Shown: positions 13,301 through 23,653, numbered from the stretch's first letter. The stretch: DNA of 64,000 nt from Zygaena filipendulae (GCA_907165275.2 OU015675.1:7581501-7645500), one strand, 5' to 3'. Made by a program: numbers and translations. The notes: generated by a model from the sequence alone, not told the origin.

Positions 13301-16300
13301 AAAATCCGCATGTTAATTGATTTTCATCTAAGAACTAATAAAAACAGAAAGTATTAAGTGGCTTTAAAGGCGGCGTTATCACTGTGGAGCGATCTCTTCC
13401 CGTCCACCAGCTGGTGGAGTATAGAAATATTGATAGCAGTAAAACAGTGGATCGGTGGTGTAGTAGTAAAGCATTAAAATGCAAAAAACTATCAATATCG
13501 ATTGAGAAAAAACAAATCTATGTAAAAAAGAAACAGAGTTATCAGTCTACAGTCATAGGTACAGTCTACATATAAAGTGCTTTGTCCTGAATGACTGACT
13601 GACGGATCGACGCACAGCCTAAACCGCTGATCGTAGAGACCTGAAACTTGGACGGTCTGTTCTTTGTATGATGTAGGATTTTCTGAAATTCTACCCCTAA
13701 TGGGATGAAAAGGAGTTGCAAAGTTTGTATGGAACAATGGGCATGATGACAAGATTTTAAAATCATAATTCTATTTAGTATTTAGTCCGTCCGTCAGTTA
13801 GATATAGTAAATAAAATAATAGACCCATATTTTTTGCTTTTTCGAATTATTGAAGAAATACTTAGATAAACGCATAAAATTTTAGGAGTGAGAGAGGTCG
13901 CAATGTCATAACTATGTATAAAGTTTGTTTGTTTGTTTAATACTTTATTGAGCATAAACAAAGTGGGATGAGGGATTTCGAGGGGATTTCTTCCAGTCAA
14001 CCTTTGAAAAATCGAAAGGAATTGAAGCAAACATTGGCGGGAGAAGAGATAAATAGAAAGGAGGTTGATAATTATAAAAATAATGGTTCGATAGAATCAA
14101 AACTATAGGGATAAGAAAGGAAAGGAAAGTCATGTAGGTACCTAGGTATGACGTCACAAAGAATTTTAACTCAATGTATCAGAGTTATTTTTTGATTACG
14201 TAAAAAAAGAAAGGTGTCTGTCTAATATTTTCTTATTAATCTACATAACGGACTAAACATTGAATTAGGCTAGTTTCCTGGGTAAAAAAATCCAAATTCT
14301 ATTTAGTCCGTCAGTTAGATAATAAAAAAATAAAAGACACGTATTTTTTGCTTTTTTAAAATAATGGAAATATGCATAGATAAAGCACATTAAAGTTTAG
14401 GGTGGGGGACTCGTGATGTCACAGCTCGCTATAACGTGCGAACAAACCGTAGCGAGGCGTGACGTCATGTGAAATTTCGACTTGATATATCTCCGTTATT
14501 TTTTGGTTACATAAAAAATAAAAAAATACGTGTCCAATATTTTTTAATAATCTACAAAACGGACTAAAAAAAAAATTTAGGAAACTAGCCAATTTCGCGG
14601 GAACTACGACATTATCGCGGGCGAAACCGCGCGGGACAGCTAGTGTAAACGATAAAATTTGTTTTTTTTTCGTCGTAGAGTGCAAACACGAGCGGCAGCG
14701 GGGGCGGGAACGCCGAGAGCAACAACAACACCACGCTCAGCAACAACAACTCGCACCACCCGCACGAGCTCGGCTCCATGTCGGGTAAGCAGACGTTCGT
14801 TCACATTAAATTAATTGAAATTTTATCTTTATTCGTTACGACAACGACGGTGAAAACAGAAATAAGTTAATATGTTGTAAGAACGCCGTAGCGCAACAAA
14901 ATGGCAACCAGCTCAGCATAGGTCTGGATATATTATTATGTAATTATACAATCCTTACTATGTTTGTTTGTTTGTTACGCTTTCACGGCTAAACGGCTCA
15001 ACCGATCATCTCGAATTTTTTCATACACGTTGTCAGGGGTACAGAGAAGGGCATAGGCTACTTTTTATCCCGGAATTCTTACGGGAACTCCGAAATTAAC
15101 GCGGAAGAAACTACATCAAATTTTGCATACTACCTACACGTCGTCAAGGGTACCTAGGTACAAAAAAAAATAGGGTAGGTACTTTCATCTCGGAATACAC
15201 TCGGGATCTCCGAAACTAAGGCGGGTGATACGTCATGGCTTTATTGGGTGTTGCCAGCCTGTGGTGTTCACGTATCTACAGACATCAACTAGAATAAATA
15301 AAATAACAGTGTCATGTCAAGAAATCTCAGCCACGGTATCACTACATAGTACAAAACGTCGCTTCCCGCTGTCTGTCTGTCCCTAAGTATGCTTAGATCT
15401 TTAAAACTACGCAACGGATTTTGATGCGGTTTTTTTCAAGACTGATTCAAGAGGAAGGTTTATACGTATAGTTTATCCTGGAATACCCGCGGGACCTCCA
15501 AAATTACCGCAGGCACAGATAATATAAGCACAGATAATATAATGCTATACTAGTGGGGGAAACCACGGGGTACAGCTAGTTGAAAACAAACTAGAAATAT
15601 TAGTCCACAGTACACGTTATCATTGTACATTCATAATTAGACCACTTATCTGTAGTTTATCGCCACAGATTCTAGTGTTTCGAGTGTCGATAGTAGTTCG
15701 CGGGCGTGCACCGATTGTGTGATAACGCGCCTTTGTTGATCGCCGACAAAGCCGCCGCGCTCTTTCATCCCGCGCCGCCCGCGTGTTGTCAGCGACTATT
15801 ATTTTTGAGTTCATATTTTGGTACATAGGTATACGTAGTTAATTTATTGTTAATGTCAGTGGTTTAATTATTGTCACTTTTCTACTTGAGTATGTCTAAG
15901 GGATATTTTTTTGAAACATGGATACTTAGTTTCTGTTTTTGAACTTAATAGGTAACGTATACATATGTAGAAATGATTAACGAAACATATTTCTGCTGAA
16001 CACAATTACCTGAGGGTTCTAATGTTCAATAATTTAATTTAAAACTTTAAAATTTATATAAATTAAATATAGCTAGAGGTACTAAGGTACCTAATCGAAA
16101 TGAGCTATCAAGATTACCTACCTATACTTCTAAACTAAATTAAATAGCATTTTCATTTTTCATAAATACGTATTAATAGGTACCTGCATGAGAATGTTGT
16201 AATACTTTATCTAGGAAATTTCCCTCGGTTTCACCCGCATTAATTTCAGAGTTCCCGCAGGAATTCCGGGACTAAAAACGTTGTTCCCCTGACAACTTGT

Positions 16301-19300
16301 TTTTTTATTTGTTACGATCTAACTCAAAAACTACTGGACCAATTTCGAAAATTCTTTCACCATTAGACAGCTACATTATCCACGAGTAACATAGGCTATA
16401 TTGTAATCCGAAATTCACGCGGGAACTCCGAAATTATCGCTGGTGAAACCGCGTGGGACAGCTAGTATATTATAAAGGACAGACCTTATGCAGAGATAGA
16501 TAGATAGATAGATAATAATCCACTTCACAACACACAGATCTACTTGATCCCACAGTAAGCTATAAGCTTGTGTTGTAGAAACCAAGCAAACGTGGTATAT
16601 ACTACACATATTATTACATATATATTATACTATGTAAGAACGTAACACGTAGGACCATAGGAACATAGAAAAGTCACTCTAATTTGAGATATAGACCTAC
16701 CTAATTAGGCGTTAATAGAGTAACCCTTTTGGTGACTGTACCTAGCTATCTAATCAGTTATCCGTATATCTACTTTGACCTGAGCATTACCACCCAACCC
16801 TACACAAAGTCGTATCAAAAGGCAGTCTCTCAATTATGAATTCACAAAGCCGAAGGCGGCTTATATGTCCATCCGTCCACGTCGGGATTACCAAAGGTGT
16901 GAAGTAGGGATCGGACAAAGTCCCTTTGTGATCATAGTGACCCCTGAAATAAGTACTTATTATGAATTTTTAATTAGGTACGAAAATTCTATGATGTCGT
17001 AGCCAATTTGGGTATCCAGGGTATGAAAATCAAAATTCTAATTAGTCCGTCAGTTAGAAAATAAGAAAATAATAAACACGTGTTTTTTGCTTTTTCAAAT
17101 TAATGAAAATAAACATAGATAAAACGCATTAAAGTTTAGGGTGCGGGTCTCGTGACGTCATTATTCGGTATAAGCCCCATACAAACTGCACCAGGTGGTG
17201 ACGACACGCGATATTTCAACTCAATTTATCGCCGTTATTTTTTCATTACGTAAAAAAAGAAAAAAATGCGTGTCCAATATTTTTTATTAATCCACACGAC
17301 GGAATAAAAAAAAATCAAGTAGTCACTATGTACAATATTTGAAATTTCCCGCGAACTCGCACTTCCCACAGACTAGTATATTACAAATAACGTAACGCTA
17401 GGGATGTTACTCATCGAAAGTAACAGTTATTTTTCTGTACCCGAGAGTTGACTCTATGACGTACCTGTTCCTGAATGTAATGTTTGAAGTTTTTTTTAAT
17501 CGTTACTCACTTAATTCCCGTATTTCAGACTCTGGCAGTGAATCCGGTTCCCACAAAAGCGGTAGAGCACGCACATCTGCGGCAGCGGACGGCAAACCAA
17601 CTAGAGTGCGCACCGTGCTGAACGAAAAACAACTACACACACTCAGGTGAGTGTCTTATCGTTTTAGGGCCTTTTTCATCATAAAATAGTAAAAAAAATA
17701 ATAGCCTATCCTTTTATATCCATTCCTACTAATCCTACTAATATTATTATAAATGTGAATGTCGATGTTTGGATGTTTGTTACTCAATCACGCAAAAACG
17801 GCTGAACGGATTTGGACGAAATTTGGCATGCACGTTGTCAGGGGTACAGAGAAGAACATAGGGTACTTTTATCCCGGAATTCCCGTGGGAACTCCTAAAT
17901 TACCGTGGGTGAAACCGCGGGGCACAGCTAGTATTTATTATAAATGCAAAAGTAACTCTGTCTGTCTGTTACGCTTTCATGCCTTGATGACTGAACCGAT
18001 AACCATCAAACTTTGCACACACGTTGTCAGGGATACAGAGAACGACATAGGGTACTTTTATTCCGGAATTCCCTCGGAAACTCTGAAATTTCCGCAATTT
18101 TACGACCTGAGCAAAAGTCAGTGAAATTTATAATTAGTTGAAAATATATTCCGTTCATTATTGTCCAGAACCTGTTATGCAGCAAATCCGAGACCAGACG
18201 CGTTGATGAAGGAGCAACTGGTGGAGATGACTGGCCTTAGTCCGAGAGTCATTAGGGTGTGGTTCCAGAACAAACGGTGCAAGGACAAGAAGAAGACGCT
18301 GCAACTCAAGATGCAAATGCAACAGGAGAAGGTGACCTATCATTTGGTACTTGCTATTGCTTGTTATACTAGAATAAGATATCTTTAAATAACAATTTTA
18401 AATGTGAATAAATTGACCGCGTAGCAAGTCGTCATTAATAGGCTAGGTACCTGACTACTCTATAAATCAGATGTGGTATAAGCTGAAGTAGACATTCAAA
18501 TTATATGTTAATATTACCTGTTTTTTTTTTACATTTCGTAGTCTTTTTTGTTGGTCTAATTATGTCACGTGTGAACTATGAGCACAGATTTTATCAACGT
18601 GGAGAAGCAATCAAAAACTCACGTCGGTATTTAATACCTACTACAAGTGTTAATATGTAATTAAAATGATATTTATAAATATATTTTAATATACTGAAGA
18701 CGACTTTATGTCTGTCTACAATTCACTTAGTATGTGTATCATGCAAAAACTACCTTATTGGATTCATAAAATTAGTTGCAATTCATTAGTTGCAAATAGA
18801 ATCAAGTTAAATGCAACCTGACTATAAAAAAACACATTATCTATGACATTACTTGTTGGGTTTAACCTATACATCCTGCAACAGGAAGGCCGCCGCCTGG
18901 GATACATGTCAATGGGTGTGCCACTAGTCGCCGGGTCGCCCGTGCGGCACGAGCCGGGCGGCTCACTCGCGCTGGAGGTGACGGCGTACCAGCCGCCGTG
19001 GAAGGCACTGTCGGACTTCGCCCTGCACGCTGACCTGGATAGGGCTCCACAGCACAGCGCCGCATTCCAACAGCTCGTTAATCAGGTAAATATTGCAATT
19101 TTCGGCGATTCATACTCTTAAAACTAAAAGTAGGTATAGTTTTATGGTTTCCAAAGGAGAATTCGAGGTTAGAATGCATTGGCAAGTTTATCGGATAGGT
19201 ACTTAAAATAGAGGTCTTCAAGGCGTACTCGATAAAAGCTAAACAGGTTTATTTATTGACAAAGCATTAAATTAACACAGAGACCATAATTTCTCCTTTT

Positions 19301-19682
19301 TTATAGAATTGAAAAAATGCGTTTGTAGTTATGATACTCGAGCTCGAGTGTCAGTGATAAGTAAATTGTCCCTAAGCACATTTCGTACATAAAAATTATC
19401 TACTCAGTTTTGTCATGATAATTTTAACGATAGTGGATAGATTTATAGCATTCTAGCGACGTGACAGTCAAAATTAAGTACCTAAGCACTTGAGACTGGG
19501 TGACATCTGTATATTAACAAAACCAAGCAGCTCTCTAACTCCTAATTAAATATTAAACAATCTAATTACAGATGCACGGCTACGACGTCCCTTCGCTCCC
19601 GCCACCGCGGCCCCCTCACGGTGGTGAGGATAACTATGTTACGTACCTCGAGAGTGACGACAGTCTGCCACCCTCACCCTAG
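4817..19682 (+). CDS. tup: islet / tailup LIM-homeodomain transcription factor (whole gene, spliced)
   Basis: Coding exons: 4817-5034, 12320-12450, 13158-13225, 14679-14784, 17529-17646, 18169-18331, 18885-19085, 19572-19682. All have GT donors and AG acceptors, all phases agree, and together they give 371 residues. Order: LIM1 (about 17-70), LIM2 (about 79-134), a Gly/Ser/Asn/His linker (140-195), the homeodomain (about 197-257; contains [17 protein letters not shown]) and an Islet-specific C-terminal segment ([18 protein letters not shown], then FQQLVN; about 280-334), which in vertebrate Islet binds the LIM domains of partner Lhx proteins. The LIM domains and homeodomain read as Islet with only scattered changes. 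Known role in animals: nuclear factor for motor-neuron, dorsal vessel and amnioserosa identity (Drosophila tailup). Length is close to vertebrate ISL1 and shorter than Drosophila. Introns are full of Helitrons and MITEs. An upstream 5' exon is probable but not identified. Confidence 0.96.
5139..5333 (-). mobile_element. Helitron (Lep1-like) in islet intron 1
   Basis: On + it begins CTAGCTGTTCGCTGCGG and ends in the TTTATATTGGGTATTAG tract, the reverse of the TCCTACTAATATT start. The 'GCCGTAAGCGTAACAAAC' internal tract is present. Confidence 0.65.
5334..6157. promoter_or_regulatory. Unique, CpG-richer block in islet intron 1 (possible enhancer or alternative promoter)
   Basis: From about 5,460 to 5,960 the sequence lacks the repeats seen around it and has many CpGs (for example GACAGCGCGGCGGGCGGCGGC at about 5,881). 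Islet genes elsewhere carry intronic enhancers. No TATA or initiator arrangement is clear, so this is inference from composition only. Confidence 0.25.
6158..6476 (-). mobile_element. Helitron-related repeat, CGTTTTTATATAACAACTT subtype
   Basis: Starts on + with CTAGCTGTGCCCCGCGG and contains 'TCCAGGATAAGCTTAATCTACCTGTGAAA' and an ACAGACAGACAG tract. The same subtype is at 37,008-37,260, so this is a real subfamily. Confidence 0.6.
6616..6970. mobile_element. MITE family D, copy 1
   Basis: Terminal inverted repeats start TATACAACGTGTTAATGAAT and end in ATTCATTAACACGTTGTATA. About 350 bp, no coding frame. Other copies: 30,858-31,218, 31,749-32,090 and 47,031-47,368. Confidence 0.8.
6971..8036. 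other. islet intron 1, unique AT-rich DNA with a family-B fragment
   Basis: Holds an A-rich simple repeat (AAATAAAATAAAATAAA) at about 7,250 and a fragment of MITE family B at about 7,315-7,390. Nothing else is recognised. Confidence 0.5.
8037..8146 (+). mobile_element. 3' tail of an RTE-type LINE, 5' truncated
   Basis: A short frame ends in [13 protein letters not shown] and a TAA stop at 8106-8108, matching the usual C-terminus of lepidopteran RTE-like endonuclease/reverse transcriptases (W-R-x-M-I-x-K-A-D-P). It is followed at once by a short 3' segment ending in (GAA)n, typical of a 5'-truncated retrotransposed copy. Confidence 0.65.
8676..8860 (-). mobile_element. Helitron (Lep1-like), near full length, in islet intron 1
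   Basis: On + it starts CTAGCTGTTCCTCGCGGTTTC and ends in ATAATATTAGCAGGGA. The 'GATTGGTTGAGCCGTCTAGGCGTGAAAGCG' type region is present. Both ends are preserved. Confidence 0.75.
9064..9311. mobile_element. MITE family E, copy 1
   Basis: Inverted ends: TTTGGACATAGATAAGCAAT at left and ATTGCTTATCTGCGTCCATT at right, followed inward by GTTAACCCACA in both arms. About 245 bp. Copies at 42,752-43,002 and (with a nested mariner) 60,263-61,094, plus a truncated one at 32,096-32,175. Confidence 0.8.
9640..9765. mobile_element. MITE family B fragment (arms only)
   Basis: 'AATAGGCTTGTTACC' at left and 'GGTTAACAAGCCCATTG' at right enclose the 'TTTAGT.CGTCTTGTGGATTAATAAAAAATACGTG' tract characteristic of family B. 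The CRE-bearing middle is missing. Confidence 0.6.
10205..11101 (+). repeat. Lepidopteran 'AACCGACTTCCAAAAAGGAGGAGG' repeat with internal tandem duplication
   Basis: Opens with ACCGACTTCCAAAAAGGAGG and a long T run (10,269-10,300). A unit of about 265 bp, from the 'GGTTGGACCGATTTGAAAAATTC' tract to 'CATCAGAACTACTCAACAATAA', is repeated from about 10,332 and again from about 10,598, with a third, partial 'GATGATGATGTACCAGGAGAACTCCTCAACC' echo at about 10,930. No protein is supported. Confidence 0.65.
11102..11490. repeat. Near-perfect palindromic element (about 136-bp arms) in islet intron 1
   Basis: The left arm (11,102-11,237) and the right arm (11,355-11,490) are reverse complements with almost no mismatches. 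Both begin outward with the ACCGACTTCCAAAAACAC motif. A spacer of about 117 bp separates them. Because of the symmetry, the two strands carry antiparallel open frames with identical ends; these are not genes. Confidence 0.85.
11533..11872 (-). mobile_element. Two merged Helitron copies in islet intron 1
   Basis: CTAGCTGACCCCCGCGG at left, then a second 'GTTGTTCCCCGTGGCTTTACCCGCGG' start at about 11,679, each followed by 'CACTCAGGATCACTGTAGCTT..AAGTGAAAGAATTTTCAAAATCG'. The right end is ATAATATTAGTATA. A head-to-tail partial duplication. Confidence 0.65.
12320..12450 (+). CDS. tup: islet exon: LIM1 end and LIM2
   Basis: The acceptor TTGCCCCCAG|G joins phase 2 to phase 1; the donor is CCTG|GTGAGG. 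Encodes residues 73-116: [18 protein letters not shown], then [17 protein letters not shown]. The LIM2 ligands Cys79, Cys82, His/Cys of YHIDC and Cys of CCAC are present. Confidence 0.95.
12451..13157. other. islet intron 2
   Basis: Unique AT-rich DNA, then a Helitron-related piece at about 12,950-13,110 (CTGTCTGTCTGTCTGTTCGC start; CTAGG near the end), which stops only about 50 bp before the next exon. Confidence 0.5.
13158..13225 (+). CDS. tup: islet exon: end of LIM2
   Basis: Acceptor TTGTTACAG, donor AAAAG|GTAATT, phase 1 to 0. Encodes [23 protein letters not shown] (117-139, counting the split Gly), giving the last LIM2 Cys130 and Asp133 ligands. Only 68 nt, a conserved Islet micro-exon boundary. 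Confidence 0.94.
13765..14265. mobile_element. MITE family B copy split by an insertion
   Basis: The left part (about 13,765-13,915) has the TTAGTCCGTC..GTCAGTTAGA and TTTTTTGCTTTTTCGAATTA tracts. The right part (about 14,145-14,260) resumes with TGACGTCA at 14,149 and ends ACATAACGGACTAAAC. Between them lies about 230 bp including 'AATACTTTATTGAGCATAAACAAAG', resembling an inverted LINE 3' end. Confidence 0.65.
14268..14595. mobile_element. MITE family B, intact copy just upstream of an islet exon
   Basis: Arms AGGCTAGTTTCCTGG at left and the inverted AGGAAACTAGCC at right, with internal TTAGTCCGTCAGTTAGA and its complement ACGGACTAA. One perfect CRE octamer at 14,460-14,467. A Helitron 3' remnant (GCGGGACAGCTAGTG) then fills 14,596-14,645, leaving about 30 bp before the exon at 14,679. 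Confidence 0.8.
14679..14784 (+). CDS. tup: islet exon: Ser/Asn-rich linker
   Basis: Acceptor TTCGTCGTAG, donor GTCGG|GTAAGC, phase 0 to 1. Encodes [20 protein letters not shown], then [15 protein letters not shown] (140-174). Low-complexity, lacking the vertebrate linker sequence. The exon is GC-rich against its AT-rich, transposon-derived flank. Confidence 0.85.
14955..15130 (+). mobile_element. Helitron (Lep1-like), partial
   Basis: 'TCCTTACTATGTTTGTTTGTTTGTTACGC' at left, 'ACACGTTGTCAGGGGTACAGAGAAGG' in the middle, then CGGAATTCTTACGGGAACTCC. A second degenerate half follows to about 15,240, and another Helitron-related copy (CTGTCTGTCC start, CAGCTAG|T end) occupies about 15,368-15,580. 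Confidence 0.55.
15600..15860. promoter_or_regulatory. CpG-rich unique block in islet intron 4 (candidate enhancer)
   Basis: About 200 bp of non-repetitive, CpG-rich sequence containing TAATTAG (homeodomain core), GATAACGCGCC and CTTTGTTGATC (Sox/TCF-like), within an otherwise AT-rich intron. No coding frame fits. Function is inferred only from composition and position in a developmental gene. Confidence 0.3.
15861..16999. other. islet intron 4, mixed
   Basis: Unique AT-rich DNA, a Helitron-related stretch at about 16,220-16,470 (ends ACAGCTAG|T), a (GATA)n microsatellite at about 16,495-16,516, and no gene. Confidence 0.5.
17000..17320. mobile_element. MITE family B copy in islet intron 4
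   Basis: 'TTAGTCCGTCAGTTAGAAAATAAG' at left and 'CCACACGACGGAATAAA' at right. A perfect TGACGTCA at 17,153-17,160; the matching right-arm octamer has decayed to TGACGACA. Confidence 0.75.
17529..17646 (+). CDS. tup: islet exon: linker and N-terminal homeodomain
   Basis: Acceptor GTATTTCAG, donor ACTCAG|GTGAGT, phase 1 to 2. Residues 175-213 include [18 protein letters not shown], the N-terminal arm and helix 1 of the Islet homeodomain; upstream is a Ser/Gly/Arg-rich linker. Confidence 0.96.
17733..17931 (+). mobile_element. Helitron (Lep1-like), full length, in islet intron 5
   Basis: Starts TCCTACTAATATTATTATAA and ends GGGGCACAGCTAG followed by T. Clean 5' and 3' termini; the best short copy in this gene. 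A truncated second copy follows directly at 17,935-18,100. Confidence 0.85.
18169..18331 (+). CDS. tup: islet exon: homeodomain helices 1-3
   Basis: Acceptor TTATTGTCCAG, donor GAGAAG|GTGACC, phase 2 to 0. Residues 214-268: [40 protein letters not shown], then [10 protein letters not shown]. Contains the recognition helix with Trp, Phe, Gln51-equivalent and Asn of WFQN. Confidence 0.97.
18332..18884. other. islet intron 6
   Basis: About 550 bp of AT-rich, apparently unique DNA. No transposon end or gene is seen, which makes it one of the cleanest introns here. Confidence 0.5.
18885..19085 (+). CDS. tup: islet exon: C-terminal partner-binding segment
   Basis: Acceptor CTGCAACAG, donor AATCAG|GTAAAT, phase 0. 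Residues 269-335: [20 protein letters not shown], then [19 protein letters not shown] and FQQLVNQ, the conserved Islet motif that docks on LIM-homeodomain partners. Confidence 0.95.
19572..19682 (+). CDS. tup: islet terminal coding exon
   Basis: Acceptor CTAATTACAG, stop TAG at 19680-19682. Residues 336-371: [20 protein letters not shown], then [16 protein letters not shown]. Proline-rich, with an acidic end. Confidence 0.93.
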   Translation: MHGYDVPSLPPPRPPHGGEDNYVTYLESDDSLPPSP

Positions 19683-20280
19683 TGCCGTCTCACCTAATGG
19701 CCGCCAACAGAACGGTGCAGAGCATAACCTTAATATCATCAACTAGTGTAGATAAAAAATATCTTTAAAATAAAAAAAAACTTTTTCTATCAATTGTATT
19801 TGCTCTTGAAACTTGACTAGAAGTATAATGACAGTTAATTATTTGTTTACTGACTATTTGTTTATAATCAGTAGGTAGCGTAGCTTGCCCCACACGAGCC
19901 CTATATCCACTTCTATAGGGAGGCCCTTCGACTCGATTGCGGTGAAGCCCAAATTGAGGGTAAAAAATTTTATTATCATGTAGAGATTAACGCATTCATG
20001 ATAGCTAAGGCTAACAGTCATGATCATATAACGAGCAGATAATATGATCATATGCCCATCCCTACTGCCCAGGAGCCCCATATCACTAATATGACTGGTA
20101 TGGCGGTAGCTACGCCCCTGTTTCGAATAAATGTATTTTCGTTCTTTTTTTACTTTTCTCTTGCTGTTTAATATTTGTAATCAAATTTTGATTGTGAGTG
20201 AACAAAATATATTTGCTATCACAATAATGTAATTTGATCTTTCATTCTTAGATATAAACAAGTTGAAGCTGTATGAATAT
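19683..20280 (+). other. islet 3' UTR region
   Basis: Follows the stop. Possible poly(A) signals AATAAA at about 19,768 and about 20,127. I cannot tell which is used. Confidence 0.45.
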
Positions 20281-20716
20281 AACATGTGGTAAAATTAGCT
20301 GCAAATATTTACAGTGTTGAAAGTATATACCGTTTTAAATATATTCATAAAATAAAAAAGAGAAAAAAAAATAATTTTTAAACAAAATCAATCAATCAAA
20401 AAGAAATCACTACTCAATCGCATTACATATACATCGCCGCGTGCCGGTATGTTAAGTTCAATGACCTAAATCTAGCTGAACAGCTGATCCATCGTTTGCT
20501 ATGTACGTGGCGCGTGCTTTGTATACGTATAAGATAAGTGAGCTACGTGTATTGTGTACCTTGTGAAGGTAATTATAATGATTTTTCAATAAATTTATTT
20601 TCCTCATATTCTGAAAAACTACCGAACTTATAAATTTTTTTTTCGCTTATCCTGTTTGTTATAACGTATACTTTCAGCCCTGTAAATATTTGCAGGTAAT
20701 TTTACCACATCTGATA
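20281..20716. mobile_element. MITE family I, full-length copy with both inverted ends
   Basis: Left: ACATGTGGTAAAATTAGC, GCAAATATTTACAG, GTTGAAAGTATA. Right: the reverse complement TATACTTTCAG, CTGTAAATATTTGCAGG, TTTTACCACAT. About 436 bp. Partial copies at 32,637-32,782, 35,113-35,325 and 49,341-49,431. Confidence 0.8.
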
Positions 20717-20854
20717 TAATATTATTGGACTGATGAGATTTTGGAGTTTTAGCGAACTCTTAAATCATTTTCATATTATGGGAAAGTGCAAAACATAAAA
20801 TGAGAAAATTTATTTTAGGTAACTAACTAGTTAGTTTCATTGATATTGAAGATC

Positions 20855-21091
20855 TGCAGGGCACTTCTGTAACTTTTGTTGTTATCATATTTCATTTTCA
20901 ATGAGAAAAATAGCGGTTTTGTGATTAATTATGCTTAGATAGATATAACTTTTGAAGTATGTTGATTTTGGTTAGTTGATAGATATTGTAGGTGTCAAAA
21001 CATGCATAGTGTAATCGCAAAACCACCATTTGTCTGATTGTAACTGAAAAATGATAGAAACAAGAGTTATCTACATAACAGCCCCTCTGAC
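20855..21091. mobile_element. MITE family J, copy 1
   Basis: Left 'GTAACTTTTGTTGTTATCAT' and right 'ATGATAGAAACAAGAGTTAT' with AACAGCCCC at the end form a long inverted repeat. Internal CGCAAAACC / GGTTTTG arms match too. A second copy is at 30,211-30,453. Confidence 0.75.
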
Positions 21092-23653
21092 TATAGATTT
21101 CTTAGACTATAGTCTCAATATCCTTATTACTTACTTTTTATATTTTCATATATTATATCTGTGTATATTTATGTGATGTTTACCATTAGTGTAAATTAAA
21201 TGTATAATTACTTTATAATTTTAAGGGAAATTTATTTTTATAATTTACCTTACTGTGCTCCTTTCTGTATAAACTGTACATTATAATTTACATTAATTAA
21301 TTACTGTTGTTACATTTTTTAATGTCTACAGAGTCAACTTGTGTGTTTCTACACTAGCTTGACTATATTATATATTTAGTTTCCCTAAGTTACGTTACGG
21401 ATGTAAATAAGTCATTTTGTAAATAAGTTGTATAAACATTGTATATTTGGATAAACCTTAGCCATACCTAATTATTATGCTGTAATCGTACGTATAGTGA
21501 ATAGAATTAAGCCATTTAACAGTGACTTGCATCGTTGTTTTTATATTTGTATTGTATAAATTAAGATGATGATGAATAAGGTCTAACTATTTTTTTGAAC
21601 ACAAAAGTCGTAAAAACGATTTCTGGACAAGTACAATAATTATTTCAGTTGATCCATCTAGGTATCCATAATTATTTGAAACTAAACCTCACAAATTATC
21701 TACGTTGTCTTTCATTACTTTACTGTAAATTATTATCACGCTAATATTAATAGTTATTAAACTAAAATATTTTAATTTATTCTGTACGTACGTACTACGT
21801 AGTACATTATCTCTTAACTATACACTGTACTTAGATTGTGAGCATAATGGATAAATTATAAGACGTAATAATAAAATATCAAATATTTAATTTTGAAGTA
21901 TTATTTATCAGATAAAAATCCTTTAAACTAATGATGTCAGTGATAATAAAAAGTGATTTTAAAATTATTAACAAGAACTAAGTATCTCAAAATGAATTAC
22001 TACTCGTATTTTCCTTGGTCACGCCATAATAACATAAGAATGGCTTGACCGATCACCATTAAATTTTACTAACGCTATCAAGGGTACAGAGGAGGACATA
22101 GGGTACTTTTATTCCGGAATTCCCACGGGAGCTCCGAAATTACCGCGGGTGAAACTACGGGCAACATCTAGTTTGACATATAATCTTTGACTTGTTTTAC
22201 TCAGATTTTAGTAAGTAACTTGCTGTCCTATCTTTTAAGTTAGACCATATTATAAATGGTTACAACATTTTATCAAAATCCGTTTACGAGTTTCGGAGTC
22301 CATCGCGGACAAACAACGTGACACGTGATTTATATATATTAAGAAGATTGAAATCGTTGTTATACCTACTAAAGCAATAACTTATTCTTATTTATGTAAT
22401 ATTTGATTTTAAAAAATTTATTTAAAAAAAACCGGTATCGACATTCTTCTCTTTTCATTATTTTTGTAAGTAAAACCCAGCGAATAATATAATAGAAATA
22501 GTATCTATGAATGGATGATGGGAATTTTGATATCCGATCCAATGGCAATCATAAAATTATTGTATTATTCGTTTGGCCTAACTTAAAAAAAATTGCATGG
22601 CGACTTAACCTAAATATCAGTATCTTCGGAAATAAATACATACCTATTAAATTTTGGGACAAGTTTTATATGAGATAATATCTATTTAATAGTGTGAGTG
22701 CGGTGACAGTATTGCGCACTTCTGATGAATAGAAGGATTTATAAGTGTCTTATCCATATTTTAACGGTTGTGGGTGTGCGTTTACCCGATGGAGGGGCGC
22801 GTCATTTTAGCTTAGATGATCTCTACCAACTACCATACATTTCTGCCCATCATCGTTTGCCAAACAAACTATAAAGTCTATGATGTAGAAATTTTAATAT
22901 CCTATTGAATTTGTATACGGGATCAATCAAAACAGATATAAAAAAGCTATTCGGTTTAATGATAGGTATTTAAAATATCATAGAGTGGGTTGTTTTGACG
23001 AGATTCATGAGAAAGGAATAACAATAAAAACAACCAAATCTATGATATTATATTTTAAATACCTACCTATCAGTAAACCGAATAACTTTGTCTTATCTTG
23101 CTGTCCTAGTTAGTAGTTATTGATTTTTGTTACTGTTAAATTTACTAATATGTAATGCTATCCTAGTTAGTAATTATTGATTTTTGTTACTGTTAAATTT
23201 ATATATGTAATTAACAACTACAATAAATATAAAGTAACTGTAAATAATACTAATATAATATGTAACAGGTACAAGAATAATAATATACTAGCTTTGATAC
23301 TAGTATTGGCTATTTTGGCTTTTTTCACTTCCCTTTTGACAGCTGTGAGCTGACACTGACATAACGACAAACGTGACAGCCATATTTTAAAAGAAAAAGA
23401 AGAAAAAGGCGGGTTTGTTTATCGAGAACGTAGTCTACGATCGAGAACCAATTATAACTAACAAATCATTACAATAACACTTATCACTTAAAAATTATTT
23501 AAGCAGTGATATCAAAAAGGTACTTGTTCTATTAGATTTTAAATAGCCTCTGTTATTTCTGTGAATTGAATCTAAGTCTAACACGAGCGCGTTGATTTTA
23601 AAGTATTTACCTAAGCCGATGGTGTTTGTTATTTAAATTAAAATAATTAAAAT
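21092..23653. other. Intergenic DNA between islet and ERMP1
   Basis: Very AT-rich. Holds a Helitron end at about 22,000-22,171 (ATCTAG), an inverted repeat with arms at about 22,948-22,983 and 23,041-23,091, and a direct duplication of about 60 bp at 23,100-23,215 (TCCTAGTTAGTA and TTGATTTTTGTTACTG). Just upstream of the ERMP1 start, 23,320-23,640 is the likely promoter/5' UTR; no TATA box is obvious. Confidence 0.5.
22000..22171 (+). mobile_element. Helitron (Lep1-like), 3' half
   Basis: Has AGGGTACAGAGGAGGACATAG and CGGAATTCCCACGGGAGC, and ends ACATCTAG|T. The 5' end is degraded. Confidence 0.6.

Noticed and set aside
13384..13766. Short frames on both strands in islet intron 3
   Set aside because: Low-complexity lysine-rich or repeat-derived translations with no conserved motif.
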